A DNA stretch of 64,000 nt from Halichoerus grypus (taxonomy: Eukaryota > Chordata > Mammalia > Carnivora > Phocidae): the NCBI RefSeq assembly GCF_964656455.1, contig NC_135718.1, positions 128,689,093 through 128,753,092 on the forward strand, in the 5' to 3' direction. The notes below the pieces were generated by a model. It was not told where the DNA came from. It ran no database searches and was given only the letters and a program-made list of their open reading frames with translations. Positions 23,771 through 35,717 of this stretch are shown piece after piece. Within the stretch, counting starts at the first letter, position 1; each line of letters begins with the position of its first letter. Made by a program: the position numbers and the translations under genes.

Positions 23771-23980
23771 TTATTTTTATTTTTATTTTTTTTTAAGATT
23801 TTATTTATTTATTTGACAGAGAGATAGAGAGCACAAGTAGGCAGAGAGGCAGGCGGAGGGAGAGGGAGAAGCAGGCTCCCTGCCAAGCAGGGAGCCCAAT
23901 GTGGGACTTGATCCCAGGACCCCAGGATCATGACCTGAGCCGAAGGCAGCTGCTTAACCGACTGAGCCACCCAGGCGCCC
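23771..23980 (-). mobile_element. SINEC
   Basis: Duplication TAAAAATAATCCCCTTA on both sides, 17 bp and exact. The only SINE in intron 5. Confidence 0.95.
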
Positions 23981-24843
23981 GTAAAAATAATCCCCTTATT
24001 TATATCCATTTCCTCAGAAAACAAAATAGCTATTTTCTTTTTCATCTTGACCAATAATTACTAATAACCAGAGACTGATTTAGATACCTGATTAATGCAA
24101 CGAGGCTTCCCAGTTCTAAGATGTTCCTAATACATTATCACTGATTCCTAACACTTATATGTCCATCAAGCTAGGCAAGAACCCCAAACCTTCACATCTC
24201 TGTATGGAAACAAGGCAACCGGGAAAATACACTTTTCCCTTTCCCAAGGGAAACCTCTCAGAGCAGAAAAATCTTGAAGCAAACTGTCTTTCTCATCCGT
24301 TCACTTCTCCTGATCATCCCTCATGTTCTTTCATTTCATCTTATATATTCAATGCCTCCACCCCCATGCTGCCTAATTATTTTCTGTCTTAGCATAAATG
24401 TCTCCCATAGATTCCATACTCCTTTTCAGGAACTCTGAGAAAAACAGCTTTCACTATCCTCTAACCTCTCTGTTCAAGAAGAAAAAAAAAAAAAGTTCCC
24501 AGTTCTCTATTCCCTAGCCTCAACCCCCAATAAACACTGCCTAACTTCATGAGGGTAACAGGCAAACCAAACACCATCACAATGAACGCCTATTCTTCCT
24601 AACTCTGTTAACAAAGCAGCTGTCTGTCCAGGCAGCATAAACCTAGAAAGAATTCTTCAATCCCTTACTCCTTTGACAGTAGAGTCTCCCCAAACGTAAA
24701 AGCTAGAATATAAAAGCATCCTTCTCTGAAGTTAACAAGGTTCAAAACTATGAAGAGCACACACATGAGAGAAATCCAGTGTCAGACTGACAGTGGTCCA
24801 AGTGCTCAAGAATTCTGTCTAGTCAACCTCATGAGGCTCTCAC

Positions 24844-24978
24844 CTCTGCTCTCATGCGTTTTGCTCGTCGGGCTGGGGGGCATGTTTCTGAGGGCTGCAC
24901 AGACTGCCTCTGTGGAATATCGTGAGGTTTGTACTCCTTGTCCTTTGTGTCTGTGCTCAGGTTTGGCTTCTGCAAACA
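24844..24978 (-). CDS. KDM5B: KDM5B exon 5 (residues 193-237, linker)
   Basis: Forty-five codons, CLQKPNLSTDTKDKEYKPHD through ARRAKRMRAE, form the disordered linker between ARID and PHD1. The basic patch ARRAKRMR resembles a nuclear-localisation or DNA-contact segment, although that role is inferred. Compared with remembered human there is one change (Thr200 to Ser). The acceptor is TTCTAG and the donor GTGAGA. Both junctions are phase 0. The following intron, 22792-24843, has one minus SINE and about 1.8 kb of unrecognised sequence. A human isoform with an extra in-frame exon exists, but I could not place such an exon here. Confidence 0.96.
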
Positions 24979-25166
24979 CTAGAAATAAAACACAATTTAT
25001 TAATCAATTTCCCTTCCTTTTTTAAGAATTTCAATGTATTTTGTAAGGTATATTTTACAGTTATTTACATAGATACATAAAAGCTCTGCAATTTTTAAGA
25101 TCTAAATAAACACAAGTCTGCAGTTACCAATCATATACACACACACATATAAGAGTCTAAAAAAAT

Positions 25167-25236
25167 CAGTGGCAGTATCATAGCCAATGACGTTTATTCG
25201 AGGCGCGATTATTGCTAATTGAAAAAATTTTTAGCA
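25167..25236 (+). pseudogene. U4 snRNA-like pseudogene, truncated
   Basis: About 65 bases match the 5' half of vertebrate U4 snRNA, including the CAGTGGCAGTATC start and the segment GAGGCGCGATTATTGCTAAT that pairs with U6. The first few bases are missing, several substitutions occur, and similarity fades after the GAAAA that follows. It is intronic (intron 4) and antisense to KDM5B. It lacks a recognisable Sm-site 3' stem, so it is a retroposed relic and not a working gene. Confidence 0.8.
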
Positions 25237-26397
25237 GGTGAATGGTGTTGCTTCAATTCATTTAACTGTACGTGACATCAGGTTACACGAGGCCACAGCA
25301 GGCTCAAGGCACTCCCCATGAGCCACTTGCAATTATCCCTGCTTGCGACTGTCAATTAATTGAAGGCTCAAACTGTTAGATAGGATCCTTTTAAGTTTCC
25401 AAAGTAACTTTCCATATTGAGAATATTTGATTTTTTATAGTGTTTAGAGTCATAAAATACGGAAACCAATAGGTTCCCTTATTAGTGCTTTCACTTACTT
25501 CAACATATTCCTACAAGGTCTAACTCACAAGACAAAGGCTAATAGGTAGCCCACAGCAATAACTTCCAGTTCTGATCAGATAAGAGTTTCTTCTTGCTTT
25601 GATTATTTTTTAGTTTGATTCTAGGCTTGCTGATAAAGGGTATTTAATGCCAACACAACAAAACACGGTAACATCAAAATATTACCACTGAATCTAATAT
25701 GAATTTCAAGTAAGTAACACTTCTTCGTAATAGGACCCACGAGTATCACAAGAAGCATTTTTAAAAGCAGGTTCGAAGTTATAACCACTTCAGGTATGAT
25801 ATATCATCTATGCTAGAGTAAGACACAGTAAAATAATACCCTTCTAGAACTCCTGGCTCTCCGGGTACCATTACTACTATATAGTCTCACCATTGGCTCC
25901 TTCCTCCTAACATTTGCAGAAAGAATTCAGAGAATGGGGGGGGGGGGAAACAAGAATAACAAAAGCAGAGTAAACATCTACCAAAATCTATTTCTAACAT
26001 TTAAAAAATAGAATACACTATAAAAAAACTGATACAGATTACTTGATATTTTAAACAAGTAAATAAATCTACAACTGGTACAACAACCTATATATATTAA
26101 ATATTCTGCTCATTTTAATTAAACTCATACATTGATTTGTCTGGAAATGTTAACAAAATTAGTATGGAATACCACCCTCCATCCTGTAACAAGTCCTCAA
26201 ATTAAGCATTTAGAGTATATTTAATGAAAGCATGCTGATGGCATGCTGATGGGAATAAAATCTATCATCTAAATTAACCTCTTTATGTTTTTTATAAACT
26301 TTCTATTTGAGACCTAAAAGTATGTGTGATCATGTAGATACGAACTGAACTAAATCAAGGAAATTTTATAAAGTGGATGGTCAGATATTCAGAGATT

Positions 26398-26596
26398 AGG
26401 AGCACCTGGCTGGCTCAGTCAGTTAAGCATCGTCTTGGTTTCAGCTCAGGTCATGATCTCAGGGTCATGAGATTGAACCCCACGAGGGGTCCTGCGCTCA
26501 GCAGGGAGTCTGTTTCTCTCCCTCTCCCCCTACCCCCGCTCGTGCTCACTTACTCTCTCTCTCCCTAAAATAAATAAATCTTTTTTTTTTTAAGGA
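26398..26596 (+). mobile_element. SINEC
   Basis: Head GGAGCACCTGGCTGGCTCAG. Short duplication ATTCAGAGA. Confidence 0.88.
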
Positions 26597-26749
26597 AATT
26601 CAGAGACTATATATGTGGTCCCTATCTCTCACTAAGTCTAAGTAGTTCCACAAACTATGGTCTGCTTTGTTCTACAAGGACTTTAGAGATCTAAGGTAAA
26701 ACCAAGCTCAGAAACTTTTAGAATATACATGAAGAGCTTTATTATTTGT

Positions 26750-26923
26750 TTAAGATTTTATTTATTTATTTGACAGAGAGAGAGAGAGAGCACAAGCAGG
26801 GGGAGAGGAGAAGCAGGCTCCCCACTGAGCAAGGAGCCCGAGGTGGGACTCAATCCCAGGACCCTGGGATCGTGACCTGAACCGAAGGCAGACGCTCAAC
26901 CAACTGCGCCACCGAGGCGCCCC
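26750..26923 (-). mobile_element. SINEC inserted in the tail of the next SINE
   Basis: Abuts a second minus-strand SINE at 26924. The outer duplication AGCTTTATTATTT brackets the pair. Confidence 0.88.
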
Positions 26924-27106
26924 TTTTTAAGATTTTATTTGAGAGAGTGAGCAAGAGAGAGCACAAGCCGGGGGAGGGGCACAGAGAGAGGGACAAGCAG
27001 ACTCCCTGCTGAGCAGGGAGCCTAATGCGGGACTCAATCCCAGGACCCTGGGATCATGACCTGAGCTGAAGGCAGATGTTTAACCGACTGAGCCACCCAG
27101 GTGCCC
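26924..27106 (-). mobile_element. SINEC, outer member of tandem pair
   Basis: Head ends CACCCAGGTGCCC. Followed by the second copy of AGCTTTATTATTT. Confidence 0.88.
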
Positions 27107-27310
27107 AAAAAGCTTTATTATTTTGTTCCAAACCACAATTCCAAACACGTAACTTAATGTGTTTGCTTTGTATCCACTCCTAGTACATGCAGACTAATTT
27201 TAACCTTTGAGAAAGTGGGATTGAGAGGTGACTGATTCCACAGCATGAGGACACCATCTTACAGACAGAGCAATCCGCTGAGGCACTCAGAAAACACAGG
27301 AATACAAGAG

Positions 27311-27506
27311 GGGCACCTGGGTGGCACAGTCGGTTCAGCGTCCAACTCTTGCTTTTGGCTCAGGTTGTGATCTCAGGGTCGTGAGATCAAGCCTGGCACT
27401 GGGCTCCACGCTCAGGGCAGAGTCTTAGAGTTTCTCCCTCCCTCTCCCTCCCCCACTGCTCTTTCTCTAAAATAAATAAACCTTAAAAAAAAAAAAGAAA
27501 AGCAGA
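27311..27506 (+). mobile_element. SINEC
   Basis: Imperfect duplication AAAACACAGGAATACA / AAAACACGGGACTACA suggests an older insertion. Confidence 0.88.
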
Positions 27507-27661
27507 AGAAAACACGGGACTACAGGAGTGGGGCCTCTGTCCCACTGCACCAGTACATCTCTGCTCAACTTTTCTTGTTTCCCAAAACCTACTCTAGGCT
27601 TCGGTTCACCCTTTTGCAACAATTCCTTTGTTGGCCATCACTTTTTTTCTTAATATTAAGA

Positions 27662-28550
27662 CTTTATTTTTTTAGAGAAGTTTTAGGTTTACAGCATAGC
27701 TGAGATGAAGGTGGAGATTTACTATACACCCTGGACCCCCACATGCACAGCCTCCCCCATTGTCACCATCCCCCACCAGAGTAGTGATACATTTGTTACA
27801 AGTGATAAACCTACGAAGTCTATGGGTGACATTAGGATTCACTTGTGGTGTACATTCTATGGGTTTGGACAAATATATAATGCCATGTAAGATATTTTCA
27901 CTGCTCTAACAATCCTCTGTGCTCTGAATATCACACCCCCCGTCCCCGCTCTCCCTCCTGCCCCAAAACCCCTGGCAACCACTGATCTTTTTTACTGTTT
28001 CTACAGTTTTGCCTTTTCTAGAATACTAAGTTTGGAATCACACAGTATAAGTAGCCTTCTCATGTTGGTTCTTTCACTTAGTGATATACATTTAAGGCTC
28101 CTCTCCTTGTCTTATCATGGCTTGAGACCTCTTTTTTCTTTTTTTACATCTCTTTTCTTTTTAATGCCTAATAATACTCCATTGTCTGGATATACCACCA
28201 TTCATTTATCCATTTACCTATTGAAGGACAGCTTGGTTGCATTCAAGTCTTGGCAATTAAGAGCAATAAAGTTGCTAAAAAACATCTGTGTGCAGGTTCT
28301 GTGTGGACATGTTTTCAACTCCTTTGTGTAAATACCAAGGAACATGACTGCTGGATTGTACGGTAACAAAGTATGTTTAGTTTTCTAAGAAATGGCCAAG
28401 TGTCTTCCAGAGTAGCTGTGTCATTTTGCATTCCGGCCAGCAATGAATGAAAACTTCTGTTGTCCTTGCCAGACTTTGTGCTGTCAGTGTTCTGAATTTG
28501 GCCATTCTAATAGGTGTGTGGTAGTATTGCATTTCCACTCTTCTAAAATA
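27662..28550 (-). mobile_element. L1 fragment, minus orientation
   Basis: Reverse-oriented L1 3' region: CACATGCACAGCCTCCCCCA, CATTCTATGGGTTTGGACAA, CCCCTGGCAACCACTGATCT and TAAATACCAAGGAACATGAC are familiar antisense L1 sequences. It runs in the same direction as KDM5B in intron 4 and is degraded and non-coding. Confidence 0.82.
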
Positions 28551-28619
28551 TATGTATTCTAGTTATCCTTTCTCTAAGAATTATTTTCAAAAATCAGAAA
28601 TGAGCCAAAAATTAGGTAC

Positions 28620-28925
28620 AAAAACTGGCCATCACGGTATAATAAATATAACATTCAACAATGAAGAAATCAAGGTCTGGCTATAAAAATGGAATGCCAG
28701 AGTCATTCAACTAGACCTTCAAAAATATTCAAGGACATGGCAAATGCTCATGATATATTAAGCACAGAAAAGGCAGGTTATAATACTGTAAATGAATAAT
28801 ACAATCCCAGTGTGTACATATATGCATAAAAATAGCCTTGAAAGAAAAAACAGGTGAGAGGATTAAGAGTGATTTTATTTTCATCACACTTTCCTTTGTT
28901 TTTAAGCTTTCTGCAATGAATACCT
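28620..28925 (+). mobile_element. L1M-type 3' UTR remnant
   Basis: GGCAAATGCTCATGATATAT, then GCACAGAAAAGGCAGGTTAT and a final TTTCTGCAATGAATACC resemble L1M 3' ends. Highly diverged. From 28930 to 30160 I see only AT-rich intronic DNA with nothing recognised. Confidence 0.55.
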
Positions 28926-30169
28926 ATCAGTGCCTAGAACATACTTGGCCCACAACGGGCCCCTCAAGAAGTATTTATCTGAGTTGTAAATGTAATGTTT
29001 GTAAAAGGTATCTTTAAATACCTATTCCTTTCAGATTACAATTGAATAAATGCTCACATGCTTTCCAACTATGAAACTTACACTACCTAAATATATAGAT
29101 ATTTTTTAAAATGTTGCAATCCATAAAGCAGGTAGACTCTTTCCTCTTACTCACTGTGACTTCCACACTGAAACAGAAAGGTTAACAAGGAGAAAATCTA
29201 CTATAGGCAACTGTATGTAGATCTGACTATAAAACAGAGGCATAAAGGTTCCACACACAACCATCTAAATAATTTCATCCCTGGGGTCATTAAACATTCA
29301 CACATGTATATTTAAAAATGACAACTTTCTGAATATTAGACTGGTCATGTTCTTTTAAGCTGAAAAGAAAGCTCCCCTGGAATCAAGAAGGGAGAAGGGG
29401 TAGAAAAATGTGATGCTATAAAAATCTACAGAATTTGAGCATTACAGATGGTATGTCTATAATATCAAGACAGAGTTTTGATTAGTAGTTTACCCTCTGA
29501 AACTATGTTATTATCTTTCTACTTCGCTATAGCACAGTAACAATTCTTAAAATTATAGGGCTCACGGCTCTTGCCTTAGAATAACTCAAAGGGTGTAAAC
29601 GGATTACGACATTATTCTTTCCATCAGGGTCTTGAAATAAGTAGGAAGATTTTATAATACAGTTTTACTTTAATTACAACAAAAGTTCCTATTTGAATAA
29701 GTTGGCAGATACCATCTTTATAAGGAAACAAACATGGCTACACAGAAACTATTAGAAGAGGGATCCATTAGCTATCCAGCATTATTAAGTCCCCTACCTT
29801 TCACCCATATCAGCGTTCTATCTGAAAATCTCCCTGGAAATCTCAGCTGCAAGAACAGGTAAGCAAGTTATTTCACAGGTCGTACTTTCATGTGACAACT
29901 AAGAATATGCTCTCCATAATATGTGAATGCAAAAGCATGAACCATAAAAGGTAATAATCAACTTGTCATTTAAGGAAGACATAGCTTTAGTGAAGTTAAA
30001 TACAGACTTCGGTTTAGGCTAATAGCAAAAGGCTATTTCCTCCACAACCTTATTCAATCCAAAAACAAACTTCTAAGTACAGCTGTTCTCAAAACAAAAC
30101 GACACAAACATCGGAGGAAAAATTCACAAAACAGAGTCTTCTCAACAAGTCGTCCACACAGAATTATTA

Positions 30170-30366
30170 TTATTTTTTAAAGATTTTATCTATTTATTTG
30201 ACAGAGGGAGACACAGCGAGAGAGGGAACACAAGCAGGGGGAGTGGGAGAGGGAGAAGCAGGCTTCCCACGGAGCAGGGAGCCCGACACAGGGCTCGATC
30301 CCAGGATCTGGGATCATGACCTGAGCCGAAGGCAGACGCCTAACGACTGAGCCACCCAGGCTCCCC
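30170..30366 (-). mobile_element. SINEC close to the exon 4 donor
   Basis: Duplication CCACACAGAATTA. The head ends 95 bp from the exon 4 boundary. Confidence 0.94.
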
Positions 30367-30461
30367 CACACAGAATTAATTAAGGCCTCTTCATTCACCC
30401 TGAAAGACAACACACCAATAAGCTGTGAAATAAACAGGTTAAAGTTGTCCTCAATACTCAC

Positions 30462-30632
30462 CCTCAAACTGTCTCCTGACAGGAACAAGTTGTAGGGATT
30501 GAGGATGCGTTCATAATGCCCTCTGATATGCGAACCCACAGCTTTGCCAGGAGCAAATCCCATCTTGGTGGCAATTTTGGTCCATTTCCTATCCTTGCAA
30601 ACAACTGCAAATCCACCTTCTTCTGCAACTAA
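30462..30632 (-). CDS. KDM5B: KDM5B exon 4 (residues 136-192, ARID part 2)
   Basis: Fifty-seven codons starting LVAEEGGFAVVCKDRKW and ending LFLSGDSLR complete the ARID domain. The motif GHYERILNPYNLF is the last ARID helix, shared by all KDM5 paralogs. The acceptor is AACAG and the donor a consensus GTGAGT (30456-30461). Both junctions are phase 0. A minus-strand SINE (30170-30366) sits about 95 bp beyond the donor. The 5.5 kb intron that follows (24979-30461) also holds two L1 pieces, several SINEs and a U4-like pseudogene. Confidence 0.96.
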
Positions 30633-31029
30633 CTGTTAATAGCAAAAGAAATTAGAAACGTCTATATGGAAATCACTTCTAATTCCCTCATACCTAGGTA
30701 TGACTCCAAGAACAAATGTTCTTGGCTGTGTATTTTTTAAAAATACATCTCCCAAGTCAAATGAAAACATATATGCACTGCTAATTTCAAGCTAGAAAAT
30801 TGATCGCTTTTGACAATGTAATCCATAAACATTTGTACCCCCAAAAGCTACTTCTCAGTTCCCCAGAACAATCAAGATTTTCAGGGAGGAAGAACTAGAT
30901 CAACAATTAAATCTCAAACAAAGAACGAGCCCTAGCACTTGGTCCAACACAGTGACCCTCAAAATCTCCATAAACTAAGGAGGAGGAGAGATGGCACCAT
31001 TTTGGGGGAAAGAATGTAGGCTTTACACT

Positions 31030-31140
31030 GAAGTGAACCTGAATTTCAGATACTGAATTATGACTCAGCCTTTAGAGCTTGGTCAATTTTCTCCCTAAGC
31101 CCCAGTTGTTTTAACCGTAATAAAACAGAAAGGAGTACCC
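31030..31140 (+). repeat. MIR-like remnant, weak
   Basis: A CTCAGCCTTTAGAGCTTGGT and CTAAGCCCCAGTTGTTTTAA order recalls MIR. In intron 3. Confidence 0.4.
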
Positions 31141-31370
31141 TATAGAAATATTGTTAAGTTTTAAAATGACACACACACAAAAGGTGGCAGCAAAATATTT
31201 CACAAGATAAGGCTTTCAGACCTGACAAGTAGAGCCCAATCATTGCTAAAGTGAATGGAGAATTTCACTTTACATATTTCAAACAATAAGTTTCTTTTTA
31301 AGATGAGGAAGATCAAATTCATGCTGGCAGAAAGGCACTAAAGTGAGGGAGATGGCCGTTAGCCTCTTAC

Positions 31371-31493
31371 CTTATTGAGCTGAAACAAATCCAAGATCTT
31401 CCTCTCCACATGTGGAATTTTCAGAGTACTTCCCTGTAACTCCCAGTACTTTGCAATCTGGTCCAAGAAATTCAGTTTTACTCGAGTTTGAGC
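31371..31493 (-). CDS. KDM5B: KDM5B exon 3 (residues 95-135, ARID part 1)
   Basis: Forty-one codons, from [20 protein letters not shown] to LFQLNK, form the first half of the ARID domain (about residues 97-187). ARID is a helix-turn-helix DNA-binding module that in KDM5B prefers GC-rich sequence. The WELQGS turn and the KIPxVERK helix are typical of the KDM5 ARID. The donor is GTAAGA and both junctions are phase 0. The next intron, 30633-31370, is only 738 bp and carries a weak MIR-like stretch but no SINE. Confidence 0.96.
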
Positions 31494-31594
31494 CTGAATG
31501 ACAAAGAAATGAATTTTAATCTCACCTAGCTTATTTTAAAACCCCGTCTATTACCTATGTGTGTGGTATTTTCACTCTTAGAATATTACAGTAA

Positions 31595-31790
31595 GGGGCG
31601 CCTGGGTGGCTCAGTCAGTTGAGCATCCGACTTTTCCTTTCGGCTCAGGTCATGATCGCAGGGTCGTGAGATCAAACCCTGCATGGGGTTCTGCACTCAG
31701 TGCAGAGTCTGCTTGAGATTCTCTCCCTCTGCCCCTCCCACTCATGCTCTCCTTCTCTAAAATAAATAAAATCTTAAAAAAAAAAAAAAG
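31595..31790 (+). mobile_element. SINEC about 100 bp from exon 3
   Basis: Head GGGGCGCCTGGGTGGCTCAG, B-box-like region kept, 13 A tail. It lies just upstream of exon 3 in the sense direction. Confidence 0.92.
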
Positions 31791-33058
31791 AATATGTGAA
31801 ATATCACTTTCAAATTCAAAAGAGAAACTGCCAAAAAATATACAAAATAAAGCTGGTTAAATAATTATACATTAACTCAACAAAAATTTAATTCAGCCCC
31901 TACCATGTGTCAAGCAAGGAGTTAAACACTCAGTAAGCCTTTCCTTAAGTAGGCACTCTGAAAACGCCTTCACTTACAGAGTACTATAATCACAATTTTG
32001 TTATTGGTTAAAATTATATGACAAGTAAGCTTCTATATGCCCCTCTTGGTCTTTTTACAATTGGGGTATTTTAAAGGTCTGTTCTTTCCAAGCACAAATT
32101 TTCTTATTTTCTCAAACACAAATTCCAAAACAGATTTACAACAGTGATTCCGTATCAATTTTAATGAGTCCTGATAAGATAACAGAAAACCAGGAGATAC
32201 TTTCTTAATTAAATGTTATTCCCTTAACAGATTATTACTGTTGTCTATAAGTCATTAAAAAAATTCTGTCATTTTTCTTTCCCCTCCTTGAAAATTAAGT
32301 TTAAGTCAGACAGTTTTAGGAGTTTTATCTTGCTCAAGAGCAAAACTGAGATTAATGTTCAGATGTTCCCAAACACAGTCTAAGACCTCAAAGTACCCAT
32401 TTCCTATCTTTCAAGCTCAACTTGAAAATACAGACACTAGATACTACTACCACCAATGTCCAAAGAATCCCAGTGGACATGTGTTCCACTTAAGTTAAAA
32501 ATGTCTGGTTTTGTATAGAAAAGCAAAACATGATTCAATGTTAAAATCAGGTTAGCGAAACGTTAATGTAAACATTACTTCTAGGTTATCAATACCCAAG
32601 CCTTATTCACCCTGTACTTTAGGGTTTCAGTAGCAAAGGGATTGAAGAAACATCACCTCTTCTCTAAAGAATACCCAAGTATTCCTCACCCCTCCTTAGG
32701 AAATTAAAGTGTGTTATTAAATCTAAGTGAAGATGTGTATTTGGAAGAAAATTAGAGCTGGAAATCTTTTCCAATAGATGGTTCTCAAAGCACATTCCTT
32801 TCAAGACCTAAATTCTTGTGGTTGTTACCTAAATTTAGAAGGATTTAAATGAATTAAGAGGCCAACAATGATTGACAAAAATCAGTGTTTTTAATGCTAT
32901 CTGGCTTGCTACAAAGGCCTCACTGCCATTTGTTTTACCATGATTATCAATGACTGGCCATATTTTAGCTTCACTAAAACCACTAGATTTGTGACAGAGA
33001 TTTTTCGAAGAAAGTCCCTCTGGAATACAGTCCACCAGAACAACAGTTAAGATATTAC

Positions 33059-33136
33059 CTCCAATTCATTCAGCCTCTGGATACGTGGGGTAAAATGAAG
33101 TTTGTCAACATCACATGCAAATGGTGGCTGCCAATC
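33059..33136 (-). CDS. KDM5B: KDM5B exon 2 (residues 69-94)
   Basis: This 78 bp exon encodes DWQPPFACDVDKLHF and the following TPRIQRLNELE, the end of JmjN and the linker to ARID. The acceptor is CTTAG and the donor GTAATA, and both junctions are phase 0. It is identical to remembered human KDM5B. It lies 28.5 kb from exon 1, across the largest intron of the locus. The following intron, 31494-33058, contains one plus-strand SINE near its exon 3 end and otherwise about 1.2 kb of AT-rich single-copy DNA in which I recognise nothing. Confidence 0.96.
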
Positions 33137-33413
33137 CTAAGGGAGAAGCAAAGGCTTTGATTAGAAGAATTTATAATTCTGACATTTTAAAAATTCTGTT
33201 AAAACCCCAGTTAAGTAAAACACACTATCTCTAACCAGTCAAATAAAATAGAACATGGGTAATAGTTTCTTAACCTTTTTCCACCAGAACAGCAGAATAT
33301 GTATGATTACCCTTCCCCATATAAATGATGCATCCTGTGCACACCCTTTTCACACCCTTTCAAATGAGTAAAGTCACTTAACCTCAAGCTGTTGAAAAAC
33401 CCCTGACTTTAAA

Positions 33414-33520
33414 GTTTGTTTATTTTTAGTAATCTCTTACACCCAGCGTAGGGCTCGAACTCACGACCCCAAGATTAAGAGTCACACGCTCTTCGGACTG
33501 AGCCAGCCAGGCACCCCCCA
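33414..33520 (-). mobile_element. Short old CAN-SINE
   Basis: tRNA-like head with GGGCTCGAACTCACGACCCC and no CT body. Duplication TGACTTTAAA/TGACTTTGAAA. Confidence 0.85.
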
Positions 33521-33598
33521 AAAAATCAATGACTTTGAAAGAGATTTTGATTCCTCTACTCCATATAAGTTATCTTTTTACAAAATAGCTATTTAACA

Positions 33599-33788
33599 GG
33601 GCGCCTGAGTGGCTCAGTCGTTAAGCGTCTGCCTTCGGCTCAGGTCATGATCCTAGGGTCCTGGGATCGAGCCCCGCATCGGGCTCCCTGCTCAGCGGGA
33701 AGCCTGCTTCTCCCTCTCCCACTCCCCCTGCTTGTGTTCCTTCTCTCGCTTTGTCTCTGTCAAATAAATAAATAAAATCTTTTAAAAA
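33599..33788 (+). mobile_element. SINEC, young type
   Basis: Exact 17 bp duplication AAAATAGCTATTTAACA. Confidence 0.95.
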
Positions 33789-34019
33789 AAAAATAGCTAT
33801 TTAACATCAAAACATCCATAAACTATATTTTTATATGTAACCTCCTAGTTACCTTAATTTTTATTATAAAATTAAAGATAAGTCTGGGGGTGGTGGTGAA
33901 GACTGCCATTCAAGACTAATTTTAAAGAATTATCCTTAACATATCTACTGCTACAGATTCTTAGAAGAACTGCAATCATGAGGAAATAATCAGACAAGGA
34001 AAATATTATGCTACCTATA

Positions 34020-34500
34020 AGTAGAAAAAACTGCAAACAACTTAAATGTCTACAATAGGAGAATAGTTAAAGGAATAAAAATTATGCTGTTATTAATGGG
34101 TACAGAGTTTCAGTTTGGAATAATGAAAAAGTTGTGGAGATGGATTAGTGTTAATGGTTATGAATGTACTTAATGTCACTGAATTGTACCCTTAAAATTA
34201 TTACAATAGTAAGTTCTGTATTATACATATTATAATATTTTAACAAATTAAAAAAAGCAAAAAGACAAAAAATTATGCTGTGGTACAGCTCTATTTATTG
34301 ACATTGAAAGATGTTCCCTATATTCGTTAAGGAGGAAAAGAAAAACAGGCTTTGCAATATAAAAATAAAACACTGGAAAGATATACAGCAAAACAGTTAA
34401 CAGTGGTTGTCTTTGGTGGTAGGATTATAGGTGATTTTCTTTTACTTCCTTAGCCATTTGAAATACAATCTTAAATATATTACATACATTAAATAACATC
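34020..34500 (+). mobile_element. Old L1 3' end interrupted by a second L1 end
   Basis: Outer pieces (34020-34077 and 34282-34500) look like an L1 ORF2 and 3' UTR. They are split by a separate L1 3' end at 34091-34267 flanked by AAAATTATGCTGT at 34078-34090 and 34269-34281, a clear target-site duplication. Confidence 0.65.
34091..34267 (+). mobile_element. Short L1 3' end nested in an older L1
   Basis: Contains TTGTGGAGATGGATTAGTGT and CACTGAATTGTACCCTTAAA, typical of L1 3' UTR ends, and finishes in an A-rich tail. Bracketed by a 13 bp target-site duplication. Confidence 0.7.
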
Positions 34501-34864
34501 TATTACATATTAAGTTACTTCAGATTAAGAAAATACAAGGAAGTTCACAGTCTTTTTACCCAACTTCATACCCAGAAGTTTGTTCTAAGAAAATAATTCA
34601 CCCAGAATCAACAAAATACATGCATGAAATTAACTGCAGCATAATGTTAGAAAGATATGATTGATATTATAACAACACTGAATATTATACAGCATTTTAA
34701 AATTCTAGATTTATGAAGAACTCATACCAATAAATAAGAAAATATAGAAAAACGGACAAATTGTGTTAGTAGTTAGCAAGAAAAAATGGCTAGCTGTAAG
34801 AAGACTGGTGTCCAACTTTATTCAAAATTCAAGAAATACACAAGATCCCCTTGTTTTTACCTAC

Positions 34865-35330
34865 CAGGTTAGCAATGATTTAAAATATACACACCGCCAG
34901 TATTAGCAATATGGGAGGAAATGTGGACCCTGATGATTAGTACACTGTTTTTGGAGGTCAATTAGAAAGCATCAAATTTTTAAAGGTCTACTGACCCAGC
35001 AATTCCTTGGGTGACAATTTACAAATATCTGTTACCACTCACAAAGAAAAAAGGAAATTTACTGCAGAATTGTTTTAACTTAAAACCTTAATATTGGGGC
35101 ACCTGGCTGGCTCAGTGGGTGGAACATGAGGCTTTTGATCTCAGGGTTTAAATTCAAGCCCCACATGGGGTGTAGAGATTACTTTAAAAAAATAATAAAA
35201 TCTTAAAAAGAAAACCTTAGTATCTATCAGTGAATAGTAAGGTAAATAAATGTTGACACATCTGTAAATAGCAATAAAATACTCTGCAGCTGTAATAAAG
35301 AAAAAAAATCTACATGTTCTAAATATAGAA
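34865..35330 (+). mobile_element. Diverged L1 remnant split by a SINE
   Basis: Phrases such as ATGGGAGGAAATGTGGACCC and CTGACCCAGCAATTCCTTGG are degraded L1 ORF2 sequence. A SINE interrupts it at 35095-35209. Confidence 0.6.
35095..35209 (+). mobile_element. Short old CAN-SINE in an L1 remnant
   Basis: Head GGGGCACCTGGCTGGCTCAG and tail GTGTAGAGATTACTTTAAAA. Duplication AAAACCTTAATA/AAAACCTTAGTA. Confidence 0.85.
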
Positions 35331-35370
35331 AGACAGCCAAGATTGAATGAGTAAAAAAAACTAAAATACA

Positions 35371-35565
35371 GGGACGCCTGGGTGGCTCAGTCATTGAGCA
35401 TCTGCCTTCGGCTCAGGTCATGATCCCAGGATCCTGGGATCAAGTCCCACATCGGGCTCCTTGCTCAGTGAGGAGCCTGCTTCTCCCTCTCCCTCTGCTG
35501 CTCGCCCTACTTGTGCTCTCTCTCTCTGACAAATAAATAAATAAAAATCTTTAAAAAAAAAAAAA
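35371..35565 (+). mobile_element. SINEC
   Basis: Duplication AAACTAAAATAC on both sides, with a 16 A tail. Confidence 0.94.
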
Positions 35566-35717
35566 AAACTAAAATACGTAAAATCATGCAAACAGTATTA
35601 CATGTATGTAAATTTTAAAGACTTTCATAATAGGAAAGAGATTACTGTTATTTCAAATCTATATTATTAGAATTTTTATTACTATTGATTGCTTTTAGTT
35701 TAAAAGTAAAACAAGGT

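Noticed and set aside
22792..24843. Search for the extra exon of the longer human KDM5B isoform in intron 5
   Set aside because: A 37-codon open stretch exists near 23480-23595 on the minus strand, but no convincing acceptor and donor pair with the right phase was found, and I am not sure of the human exon's location.
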